From contig CAVTWA010000025.1 in assembly GCA_963738025.1 (NCBI GenBank), positions 372,001 through 436,000 on the forward strand: a DNA stretch of 64,000 nt. The letters run 5' to 3'. Numbering within the stretch: the stretch's first letter is position 1; each line of letters opens with the position of its first letter. The translations under genes were made by a program, and so were the position numbers. This stretch comes from 20CM-2-55-15 sp963738025 (GTDB lineage Bacteria > Acidobacteriota > Terriglobia > 20CM-2-55-15). The notes under the pieces are model-generated. The model had not been told where the DNA came from and ran no database searches. It saw nothing but the letters and a program-made list of their open reading frames with translations. Of the stretch, positions 42,339-49,894 are shown piece after piece.

Positions 42339-43250
42339 TCAATAGATCGGAGCTTCCCCTTCCGGGCGGGTTTTCCAGCGGCGATGGATCCAGAGCCACT
42401 GATCGGGATGCTTCCGGATATACCCCTCCAGGATTGCATTGAACTGCTTTGTATTTTCCAGCACATCGCGCTCGAGGTTGCCGGTATTGATCAATTCCAC
42501 TGGAGGATCAAGCCGCAGCCGGTGTTTTTTCAGAGCGGCGTCCCAGATCAGAAAGCCGGGAACGACCGCGGCGCCTGTTCTGAGCGCAAACAGCGCGATA
42601 GCCGGTGTTGTTGCTGCGGAAATGCCGAAAAAATTCGCAAAGACGCCTTCGCTGCGCGTCGTATTCTGATCGAAGAGAATGCCGACAGCCTCGTTCTCTC
42701 GCAGTGCTTTCAAGATGTCGCGGGCTGCGCTGCGTCGCTGAACAGGCACATTTCCGCTCAAGGTGCGATAGCGGGAAATAAGTTTTTCAACCCGCCGATT
42801 GTCAATCGGGCGGACAATGAATTTCAAAGGATAGCCATAGACGGCATGCGCAAACGAACTGAGTTCCCAGGCTCCGAAGTGCGCAGTCATAAAGATCACG
42901 CCCCGTCCCCGGCTCAGTCCTTCAAGATAGTTCTCGAGGCCGTCGTGAGCAACAAACTGCGAAATGTTCGATTTATTCAAATCGGGAAAGTGGGTGAACT
43001 CCACAAGCAAGCGACCGAGGTTTTGAAAACAACCGCGAAGAGTCTTCTGTTGGTCGGCCGCGCTCAATTCCGGTAAAGCCATCCGGAGGTTTTGAAGTCC
43101 GGTGCGTCTCTGGCGGCTGGCGAGATGGAACCCAAGCCAGCCCAGCATTCCGGCCGCCCGATAGGCGATTGAGCGAGGCATCGCGCCGAAGAGTTTGATC
43201 AGCGCCAAAGCCAGGCTGTACTCGGCGAGTTCTTTTACGGCTCCCCGCAT
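42339..43250 (-). CDS. LpxL/HtrB-family lysophospholipid acyltransferase (lipid A)
   Basis: An inner-membrane acyltransferase that adds a secondary acyl chain to lipid A precursors. The 303-residue product has the catalytic HX4E motif in TAHFGAWELSSF, preceded by GRGVIFM, then FIVRPIDNRRVEKLISRYR, ILFDQNTTRSEGVFANFFG and a C-terminal WLWIHRRWKTRP, all standard for the family. The start is uncertain: an ATG at 43298 would extend the protein by 16 residues but would overlap the divergent gene. It indicates a lipid A-containing outer membrane. Its product ends 7 bp from the MITE at 41784-42332. Confidence 0.9.
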   Translation of the reverse strand: MRGAVKELAEYSLALALIKLFGAMPRSIAYRAAGMLGWLGFHLASRQRRTGLQNLRMALPELSAADQQKTLRGCFQNLGRLLVEFTHFPDLNKSNISQFVAHDGLENYLEGLSRGRGVIFMTAHFGAWELSSFAHAVYGYPLKFIVRPIDNRRVEKLISRYRTLSGNVPVQRRSAARDILKALRENEAVGILFDQNTTRSEGVFANFFGISAATTPAIALFALRTGAAVVPGFLIWDAALKKHRLRLDPPVELINTGNLERDVLENTKQFNAILEGYIRKHPDQWLWIHRRWKTRPEGEAPIY

Positions 43251-43287
43251 CGTGGTATTTTTGCATACTTCGGAAGTTAGCCATCGC

Positions 43288-44862
43288 ATGAAACCCACGC
43301 TGCGTCCGTATCTCGATCACATCATCATAGGCGTTCTCGCCATCGTCTCGATTGCAATGTTCTTTTATGCACTCGGAGGCATCGGGTTCATCGGTCCTGA
43401 CGAACCCCGGTATGCTGCGATTGCGCGTGCGATGCTGCTCAGCGGTGACTACATTACGCCGCGGTTATATGGCATTCCGTGGTTCGAAAAGCCTCCGCTG
43501 ATGTACTGGGGGGCAGCACTGGGTTACAAAATCCTCGGCATCAACGAAGCCGGAGCCCGCTTTCCCTCGGCCCTCGGCGCGGCTCTTTGCGTCTTTCTGA
43601 TTTATTGGTGCGGCCGGAAGGTATGGGATCGCGCGACGGGATTCGTGGCAGCGCTGGTCTTCGCGACATCCATCGGATCGTTTGCTTTTGCCCGCGCTGC
43701 CTCGATGGATATGCCGCTTACGACCTGCCTGACCATGGCGTTGGTCTTCTTCCTCGTTGGCTCGAACGACACATCGCCGCGGCGCCGTATTTATTTCTAC
43801 TGCTTCTATGCTTCCCTCGGATTAGGCGTGCTGGCAAAAGGTCCTGTAGCGGTTCTTCTGCCGGCGCTGTCGCTCGGTCTATTTCTTCTGGTTCGGCATA
43901 AATTGGGCGACTGGAAGACCTGGCACCCGAAGGCATTGTGGATTACCGCCGCCGTTGCGGTGCCCTGGTTTGCCTTGTGCACGATTGTGAATCGCTGGGA
44001 ATTCATTAAAGTGTTTTTCATCAATCAGAACATCGAGCGATTTACCACGACGGTCCACGGCCATGGGCGGCCTTTCTACTTCTTTCTGCCCGTCTTGCTC
44101 CTGTTGACCTTTCCCTGGACTTTTGTCCTCATCTCGGCGCTGCGCCGGACGTTCAGTAAAAACGAAGGGATCCTCTGGTGGTGGGCAGTCGTGCCGTTTG
44201 TATTTTTTTCCTTATCTGGCTCGAAACTGCCCGGATATATATTGCCGATGGTCCCACCGATTGCTTTGTTGCTGGGCAGGGAAATTCTGCAACCAACGTC
44301 GCGCGTCTACAGAGTTGCAGCCTTCATCGAAGCGGGCGTGATGGCGTTCATCGGCGTCGCGTTCGGGTTCTTCGGCAGCACCCTGAACGTCGATCCGCAC
44401 GTCAGCGGTATGGTTATTGCGATTGTTGCGTTTTCAATGGCCGCGATATTGTCGGTGATCGCGATGTGGTTGCGGCCGGTCTTTCTCGCCGGTTTTAACG
44501 CGATAGCGATGGCCGCACTCGTCGTTACGGCGACGACGATGGTCTTCCCCCGATTCGACGCGACGGACACCATGCGGCCATGGCAACCCGCCTTGCGGCA
44601 GTTGCTGCCGGACGATCAGACCGTCATTTTTTATAAGCCGCAGCGCTGGGCGGAGTATGGCCTGGAGTACTACAGGTCCAACCATGTCCACAGTGTGTTC
44701 TCACCGGAGGAACTGGTGCAGGCGGCGGCCGCAGAAGGCCGTGTGCTCTGTGTGACGGACGATAAGACGCTGGACGAAGTAACTCACATTCCCGAAGTGG
44801 ATCTCGAAGTTGTGCACGCGATCGGTGGCCACACCGCGTTCTGGGCCTGGCAGGTGAAATAG
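43288..44862 (+). CDS. ArnT/PMT-like membrane glycosyltransferase
   Basis: A 524-residue polytopic enzyme of the dolichyl-phosphate-mannose or ArnT type (GT-C fold), using a lipid-linked sugar. The conserved acidic loop is GGIGFIGPDEPRYAAIARAM (about 28-47), with the DE pair in the first periplasmic loop. WFEKPPLMYWGAALGYKILG and ARFPSALGAALCVF follow, then about ten membrane helices and a short C-terminal periplasmic domain. ArnT enzymes modify lipid A with aminoarabinose; the adjacent lipid A acyltransferase makes envelope modification a fair guess. GGAAG lies 12 nt upstream of the ATG. Confidence 0.86.
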   Translation: MKPTLRPYLDHIIIGVLAIVSIAMFFYALGGIGFIGPDEPRYAAIARAMLLSGDYITPRLYGIPWFEKPPLMYWGAALGYKILGINEAGARFPSALGAALCVFLIYWCGRKVWDRATGFVAALVFATSIGSFAFARAASMDMPLTTCLTMALVFFLVGSNDTSPRRRIYFYCFYASLGLGVLAKGPVAVLLPALSLGLFLLVRHKLGDWKTWHPKALWITAAVAVPWFALCTIVNRWEFIKVFFINQNIERFTTTVHGHGRPFYFFLPVLLLLTFPWTFVLISALRRTFSKNEGILWWWAVVPFVFFSLSGSKLPGYILPMVPPIALLLGREILQPTSRVYRVAAFIEAGVMAFIGVAFGFFGSTLNVDPHVSGMVIAIVAFSMAAILSVIAMWLRPVFLAGFNAIAMAALVVTATTMVFPRFDATDTMRPWQPALRQLLPDDQTVIFYKPQRWAEYGLEYYRSNHVHSVFSPEELVQAAAAEGRVLCVTDDKTLDEVTHIPEVDLEVVHAIGGHTAFWAWQVK

Positions 44863-44870
44863 GGAAGAAC

Positions 44871-45121
44871 TGTAGGCGATCTATGACCTCAGCTGTTCAA
44901 GATAGAGACGCATGCAGCGTGAGGGGGCGTAGTCCCCGCCTAACTTAGGCGGGGACTGGCCCACCACCAGCGTTACATCCAAACCAGCTTTACATCGCAT
45001 TGTCCTTGGCAAGATCAGCAAATCGACCCAATTCCCAAGGACAATTCTCATTAGTCACTAATCAATTCTCAATTTTCAGCGGAAGGTTGATTTATTCACT
45101 GCGGTCATAGCCCGCCCTGCA
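44871..45121. repeat. 251-bp MITE-family copy with a single inner hairpin
   Basis: Ends TGTAGGCGATCTATGACCTC and, on the reverse strand, TGCAGGGCGGGCTATGACCG mark a member of the same family. Only one AGTCCCCGCCTAAC-TTAGGCGGGGACT hairpin (44931-44957) remains inside, followed by the GTTACATCCAAACCAGCTTT flank. It fills the gap between convergent genes. Confidence 0.75.
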
Positions 45122-45135
45122 GTTCCGTTCCCCCG

Positions 45136-46026
45136 CTACGACGCCTGCGCGAGAGATTCAGTTTCCACAGCGGCCCTCGGCAGCAAGACGAAGAAGACGG
45201 CGCCACCGCTGGGGTTATCCTCCACCCAGATCGTTCCTTTGTGCGCTTCAACTACGGCTCTCGAGATCGCCAGCCCGAGTCCCAGACTTTCGCCCGGACT
45301 CTTCTTGCCCTGCTTGCCCTGATGGAATGTGTGAAAAACCAGGTCTTTATTGGCGTCGTCGATGCCCGGTCCGGAATCGGAAATTCCGATCAGCGCAAAA
45401 CCGTTTGGCACGCGGTTGCTCAGGCGCGCCCGCGCCGTCGAAGGTATTCGAGGCACCTGAGTGAGAGCGCGGACGTGGACGCTGACGAAGCCCCCCTTAT
45501 GAGAAAAGCGGATAGCATTTTCGAGCAGATTGGTGAACAGTTGCACCATGCGATTGGGGTCGCATTTCACAATGAGCGGCTCTCGTTGAATGTCGGTAAG
45601 AATCCGAAGCGAACGGTGTCGCGCTTCCGAACTGAGTTCCATCACGACGTTGTGCATGAGCTCGGCGATATCCGCTGCGTGAATATCGTATTCGACGATC
45701 CCCGCTTCGAGTCTGGACAGATCGAGGATGTTTCCGATCATCTGGGCCAGCCGCTTGCCGCTTTGCAGATTCAGGTCGAGCAGCCGTTTTTGTTTTTCCG
45801 TCAGCGGCCCCGGAATCTGCTCCAGCATCAAGTGCGTCGTTTCCTGCATCGAGGCGAGCGGAGCCTTCAACTCATGAGAGACGTGGGAGATGAAATTCTT
45901 TTTCATCTGATCCACTTCCACGAGCTTCCCCTTCATCTCCCGGTTCCGCGTCTCGAGACGGGAAGTGCGGAAGACGAGATAGAGGATGAGGCTGCCTGCC
46001 GCGATCAGGGCTGCCCAGGCCATCAA
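45136..46026 (-). CDS. sensor histidine kinase
   Basis: A 296-residue kinase with one N-terminal membrane helix (about 2-20), a short coiled linker, the HisKA box FISHVSHELKAPLASM with phosphorylated His51, and an HATPase domain with NLLENAIRFSH (N box), ISDSGPGI (G1) and LGLGLAIS (G2). There is no periplasmic sensor domain, so input must be cytoplasmic or via another protein. The start overlaps the regulator stop by 4 nt. The NtrC-family regulator gene is directly upstream, making a coupled two-component pair. Confidence 0.92.
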   Translation of the reverse strand: MMAWAALIAAGSLILYLVFRTSRLETRNREMKGKLVEVDQMKKNFISHVSHELKAPLASMQETTHLMLEQIPGPLTEKQKRLLDLNLQSGKRLAQMIGNILDLSRLEAGIVEYDIHAADIAELMHNVVMELSSEARHRSLRILTDIQREPLIVKCDPNRMVQLFTNLLENAIRFSHKGGFVSVHVRALTQVPRIPSTARARLSNRVPNGFALIGISDSGPGIDDANKDLVFHTFHQGKQGKKSPGESLGLGLAISRAVVEAHKGTIWVEDNPSGGAVFFVLLPRAAVETESLAQAS

Positions 46027-47435
46027 TCCTCGATCTTGTAACTCTTGAGCTTGTTCCGAATCGTCTTTACATCCAAGCCGAGCTGGCGAGCTGCCTCAGC
46101 TTTGTTGTGATTGGTCTTTTCGAGCGTTTTCAGAATGAGTTCGCGCTCCGCCTCGGCCGCGGTGATGCCAAGCGGCAAAACGATTTTCGTAGACGACTCC
46201 GGGGTCGGATGCCGCAGGTCCACCGGCAGATGTATGGTTTCGATCCATTCTCCGCGCGCCAGGATCAGAGCCCGCTCCATCACATTTCGAAATTCCCGCA
46301 CATTTCCGGGCCATGAGTAGGACATCAGCATTTCCAGCGCGTCGTTGCGAAGAGCTTCGACGCCGGCATTGTGCTTTTTGTTGAACTCGGCAATGAAATG
46401 CTGTGCCAGGAGCGGAATGTCTTCCTTCCGGTCGCGCAGGGGTGGCAAGTGAACGGTAAACACCGTCAGTCGATAGTAAAGATCTTCGCGGAGCCGTCCT
46501 TCCGCAATGGCTGCGCGCGGCTCCTGGTTGGTTGCAGCAATCACACGGACGTCGAATTCGAATTCCTGCTTACCGCCCAGGCGCCGCACCTTTCCGTCTT
46601 CCAGGACGCGGAGAAGCTTGGGTTGGAGCTGCGGAGGCATTTCGCCGATTTCATCGAGGAACAGGGTTCCTCCGCTGGCGAGTTCGAAGCAACCGGGCCG
46701 CGTACCGACAGCGCCGGTAAATGCGCCCTTTTCGTGGCCGAAGACCTCGCTTTCGATCAGTGTTTCAGGAATCGCGGCGGAATTGACAGCGATGAACGGT
46801 CCGTCGGCGCGTTTGCTCAATCGGTGGATCGTGCGCGCAGCCAGTTCCTTTCCGGTCCCGCTTTCGCCGGTGATGATGGCAGAGGCGTCACTCGCGCTCA
46901 GACTTTGGATGAGGTCGTAGATCTCTCGCATCGCCCGGCTGGTCCCCACGAACTCCCCGAAACCGGAGCCGCCTTCCAACTGCGACGTCAGGTGCCGTGA
47001 AGTCTGGCGCATCTCGATGTCGGATTCGGCCGCTTTCAGAATGGCGCGGAGTTTGGGGTAATCCATCGGTTTGGTGATGAAATCCTGGGCGCCTTGCTTC
47101 ATCGACTCGACGGCAAGATCTATGCTTGCGTGAGCCGTGATCAAGATGACCGGCCGGTTGGGATTGCCCACCTTCAGGCAGCGCAGCAGATCGAGTCCCG
47201 AAAGTTGCGGCATCACGACATCGGAAATCACGATGTCGGGATCGTACGACTCGACCATCTCCTTGGCCTCGGCGCCATCCGACGCCAATCGGACGTCGTA
47301 ACCCCACTCCTGCAGGATCATCTCGAGAACCTCGCGAATTGCGGGTTCGTCGTCGACGATGAGGACCTTAGTCTTAGAAGTACCGGAACCGTCCTTCCGG
47401 ACGATTGAATCCTTATGAATGTTTGTTGTCGTCAC
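46023..47435 (-). CDS. sigma54-dependent response regulator (NtrC family)
   Basis: A 470-residue activator of sigma54 promoters. The receiver domain has VDDE (28-30 region), phosphorylated Asp72 in ISDVVMP, Thr100 and Lys122. The AAA+ domain has GESGTGKE (189-196), GAFTGA (236-241, the sigma54 contact), FLDEIGEMP and LREDLYYRL. A Fis-type helix-turn-helix ends it (NHNKAEAARQLGLDVKTIRN). I chose the GTG at 47435 because a good promoter ends 8 nt before it; an upstream frame extension would overlap that promoter. The histidine kinase follows with a 4-nt overlap. Confidence 0.93.
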   Translation of the reverse strand: MTTTNIHKDSIVRKDGSGTSKTKVLIVDDEPAIREVLEMILQEWGYDVRLASDGAEAKEMVESYDPDIVISDVVMPQLSGLDLLRCLKVGNPNRPVILITAHASIDLAVESMKQGAQDFITKPMDYPKLRAILKAAESDIEMRQTSRHLTSQLEGGSGFGEFVGTSRAMREIYDLIQSLSASDASAIITGESGTGKELAARTIHRLSKRADGPFIAVNSAAIPETLIESEVFGHEKGAFTGAVGTRPGCFELASGGTLFLDEIGEMPPQLQPKLLRVLEDGKVRRLGGKQEFEFDVRVIAATNQEPRAAIAEGRLREDLYYRLTVFTVHLPPLRDRKEDIPLLAQHFIAEFNKKHNAGVEALRNDALEMLMSYSWPGNVREFRNVMERALILARGEWIETIHLPVDLRHPTPESSTKIVLPLGITAAEAERELILKTLEKTNHNKAEAARQLGLDVKTIRNKLKSYKIED

Positions 47436-47443
47436 AGTTATCC

Positions 47444-47471
47444 AGTATATGGGAAAAATTCCCGCTGTCGA
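47444..47471 (-). promoter_or_regulatory. sigma70-type promoter of the NtrC-type regulator gene
   Basis: On the minus strand TCGACA (47471-47466) and TATACT (47449-47444) are separated by 16 bp, close to the consensus. The GTG start is 8 nt after the -10 box and no Shine-Dalgarno is present, so the message would be leaderless. This is the clearest such case in the window because both boxes are recognisable. Confidence 0.6.
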
Positions 47472-47648
47472 TGCCCGACTGCTCAATAGCACAAAAACCG
47501 CCAAAACCGCCGGCTATGCAGACCCTTCGACGACTCAATGACTTACCCCGGCGAAGCCCGGCGTGGACTTGTCCGTGCCATCTATAAGGTGGGACATCAG
47601 CATCAAAAGAAGGTACTTCCGTTCCTCTTTTATTGGGGTGAGGTCATT

Positions 47649-47843
47649 ATGGTGTGGAGACTTGTTCGCGTCGCGCTTTTCACTGGGTCTTTCTTAATTG
47701 GACTGACATTTTTCGGTCCGGGTAGAAGCCCGGTGGTTACAAAACCGGCCACGCAGCCGGTGAAAATAATTCGGCCGCTGCCCAAGTTACCCGGATCACT
47801 GCCGGATTCAGGTCATTCAGGCAACCATCCCCGAATTATTTGA
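47649..47843 (+). CDS. possible small membrane protein ending in a palindromic repeat
   Basis: A 64-residue frame starts at ATG after GGGGTGAGG, with a hydrophobic helix RVALFTGSFLIGLTFFG near the N terminus and a Pro-rich tail (KPATQPVKIIRPLPKLPGSL). The last third is encoded by a diverged palindromic repeat, as is the TGA stop. A ribosome-binding site and plausible anchor support it, but the length is small and no family is recognised. The remaining DNA between 47436 and 47649 shows no gene. Confidence 0.4.
   Translation: MVWRLVRVALFTGSFLIGLTFFGPGRSPVVTKPATQPVKIIRPLPKLPGSLPDSGHSGNHPRII
47766..47842. repeat. diverged relative of the 39-bp palindrome at 4218-4312
   Basis: The right part, GGCAACCATCCCCGAATTAT near 47820-47839, matches the 4.3-kb element (GGCAACCGTCCCCGAATTAG) with few changes. 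The left part, AAATAATTCGGCCGCTGCCC, is more degraded. It contains the stop codons of the small plus-strand frame and of the HD-GYP gene on the minus strand. Confidence 0.7.
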
Positions 47844-48438
47844 GGTGCCTAGGGATGTGGTCGCTCAGATACTCCAGCGTGGGTTCGACCACATCCGGAT
47901 CAAACTGCGTACCGGTGCATCTCCGGACTTCTTCCGCGGCTCCGTCGAATGAAACCGGCGTGTTATACGGCCGCTTATAAATCATGGCGTCGACTGTATC
48001 CACCACCATGAAGACGCGGGCGCCAAAAGGGATCTGGTCCCCCCGAAGGTGCCGCGGATAGCCGGTGCCATCGAATTTCTCATGATGCGAATACACGATT
48101 TCGGCGGCTCCCCTCAGAAACTCGACGTTGCTCAGAAACTGGTATCCATATTCCGCATGACGGCGCATGGTCTGCCATTCGTCATCGTTCAGCTTTGCCG
48201 GTTTCCAGAGGATGCTGTCCGGGATCTTCAATTTTCCGATGTCGTGTAATAACGCTCCGTGTTCGATCTGGACCAGCGCGGCATCTTTGATACCCATGCT
48301 TCTTGCCGCTCCTGCCGTCAGATCCGCAACCCGGCGCGAATGACCGCTGGTGCTCTGGTCGCGGAAGTCGAGCGCCATCGAGAGCGCGTCCAGGGTTGCA
48401 GAGTGCACATGGGTCAAACCCGTTAACGTTTTATTCAA
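47836..48438 (-). CDS. HD-GYP domain protein (cyclic-di-GMP phosphodiesterase family)
   Basis: A 200-residue protein consisting of one HD-GYP domain. The HD motif is LLHDIGKLKIPDSIL (His65, Asp66) and the second signature is HHEKFDGTGYP (118-128), with GHSRRVADL earlier and FMVVDTVDAM later. Such domains hydrolyse cyclic-di-GMP or cyclic-GMP-AMP. The final RxPYN-type segment is present (KRPYNTPVS). No receiver or sensor domain is attached, and the protein may be activated by a partner. The stop lies in a palindromic repeat. Confidence 0.93.
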   Translation of the reverse strand: MNKTLTGLTHVHSATLDALSMALDFRDQSTSGHSRRVADLTAGAARSMGIKDAALVQIEHGALLHDIGKLKIPDSILWKPAKLNDDEWQTMRRHAEYGYQFLSNVEFLRGAAEIVYSHHEKFDGTGYPRHLRGDQIPFGARVFMVVDTVDAMIYKRPYNTPVSFDGAAEEVRRCTGTQFDPDVVEPTLEYLSDHIPRHLK

Positions 48439-48480
48439 GGCTTTTGTCTTTTCCGGGCATGAGTTTTTATGGCCGGCCGA

Positions 48481-49203
48481 CTATCTTTTTTCGAAGAAAT
48501 AAAACACAACGCCCGCTGAAGCCTCAGCATTCGAGATGGCGCCACTGACGGGGAAAACCGTAATCGTCGGGTCGCTCGATTCCCGCGGGAGGCCGAAGGA
48601 TGGAGTTCGTCCGAGGAATCCTGTAACGTCGGCCCGGAACCCCAGCCATCTGTTTCTTCGCGTCTTCAGGCCGAAGCCATAATTCAGAGCGAATTCACTG
48701 GAGTTTTTCATGTTGAGCAAATCCCCGCGTAACGGGTCGTGGGCGAATGCTTTGGATTCCGCCGTCAAACGATAGACCGTTCCTCCAAGTCCGATGCTCA
48801 AGAACGGACGCACGGAGTGACTTTCGTCTTCACTGAAATAATAAAGGGCGGTAGCTCCGTAGTTGTGAACCTGAATCGGCAACACCGTTGACGCGGCTGG
48901 CGCGGTGTTGCGGTCGAGGTGAATCTTGTTTGGTTCGTAGCTGTAGAAGAACTCTTCGCTCCAGTGTCCTCGCGTGTAAACACCAACACGCACGCCACCG
49001 CGCCACGCATGATTCAGCCGGAATTCGCCCTGAACCGGAAGCGTGGATTGCGGGAAACTGACCTGAAAATCCTTAGTCGAGTACCAACTGCCTGCGCCGA
49101 AGAAGTTTAACTCGATATTGTCCTCCGATTGAGCGTACGCCGTGGTGGACATCCACGCGCACAAAACGATTACAACGATTGCATTCGCCAGGCGTTGTCT
49201 CAT
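48481..49203 (-). CDS. outer-membrane beta-barrel protein
   Basis: A 240-residue protein with a signal peptide ending at AYAQ. The mature part has alternating aromatic/hydrophobic strands such as GGVRVGVYTRGHWSEEFFYS, NYGATALYYFSEDES and FLSIGLGGTVYRL, and a terminal strand VVFYFFEKR. This is the pattern of an eight-stranded OmpA-like or OmpW-like barrel. The function is not deducible. It is followed by the HD-GYP gene 42 bp further on the same strand. An AGGCTT-rich leader lies before the ATG, with a weak ribosome site. Confidence 0.8.
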   Translation of the reverse strand: MRQRLANAIVVIVLCAWMSTTAYAQSEDNIELNFFGAGSWYSTKDFQVSFPQSTLPVQGEFRLNHAWRGGVRVGVYTRGHWSEEFFYSYEPNKIHLDRNTAPAASTVLPIQVHNYGATALYYFSEDESHSVRPFLSIGLGGTVYRLTAESKAFAHDPLRGDLLNMKNSSEFALNYGFGLKTRRNRWLGFRADVTGFLGRTPSFGLPRESSDPTITVFPVSGAISNAEASAGVVFYFFEKR

Positions 49204-49323
49204 AAGCCTCCATTAACCTCGGAACCTATTTCAGAAGAGGGACAGAACTGGGGCAACTGCAAAAAAAAGGAACACGGAAGCACAGGACAGGCAAGCATTA
49301 TTTCCGACACTGAGGCACCCACT

Positions 49324-49801
49324 TCAGGCGTGGTCTACGACTGCCCGCTTTACCAGTTTCTGGAACATCGCGAGATCAAAACTACCCTCAACGAGTTCGG
49401 TTCCGGAAACAAATTGGGTACAGGATCGGGCGCCGGATTCCCAGACAATGCGGAAAAGCGGACTCAATCTTGCAAGCGAGCAACGGGTGGGTTGAGTTTT
49501 CAATCCGGAGACGCAGATATTTAAGGAAGTCTTGCGTCAAATGAGGGAGGTCGACGACCAGCATCATGTTGGTGTCGGTAGCAGTGGTCTCGAGCGCCGC
49601 AGCAATTCCCGAAAGGGGCCCGCAGTCCGGCAAGCGGTCGGGCACAGGGTCGCGGCCGACCACCGTGACCTGCTCAGCGACGCTCCGGAGGAGATCGATC
49701 TTATGGGTCAGAAGGGTGTGGCCATGCCTGTCGAGCAGGGCTTTATCGCTGCCCATTCGAGTGCTCTTGCCGCCGGCAAGTATGAAACCGGCCGGTGGCA
49801 T
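49324..49801 (-). pseudogene. mobA: molybdenum cofactor guanylyltransferase MobA, frameshifted
   Basis: MobA attaches GMP to molybdopterin. The N-terminal nucleotide-binding signature is FILAGGKSTRMGSDKALLDR (residues 6-25), followed by DCGPLSGIAAALE and a DLPHLTQDFL metal segment. The open frame stops after 137 residues at 49388. Removing one base in the GGG at 49416-49418 continues it through ELVEGSFDLAMFQKLVKRAV to a TGA at 49324-49326. That gives about 158 residues, still short for the family. The first ATG follows no strong Shine-Dalgarno. Sequencing error or a pseudogene are both possible. Confidence 0.72.
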
Positions 49802-49894
49802 GGCGTTGACACCAAGTGTGTCACTCCTTTAATATGGATTGTCGTTTTTCTGATTGAAAACATTGTATTTAGGAAGGACCGGGTTCGGTCAACC

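Noticed and set aside
43195..43287. Upstream extension of the ArnT-like gene
   Set aside because: The added 31 residues lie antisense to the start of the acyltransferase gene and lack membrane-protein character; the ATG at 43288 opens directly into the first helix.
49532..49894. 121-residue extension of the S55 protein
   Set aside because: It overlaps mobA on the other strand and would bury the signal peptide that starts at 49895.
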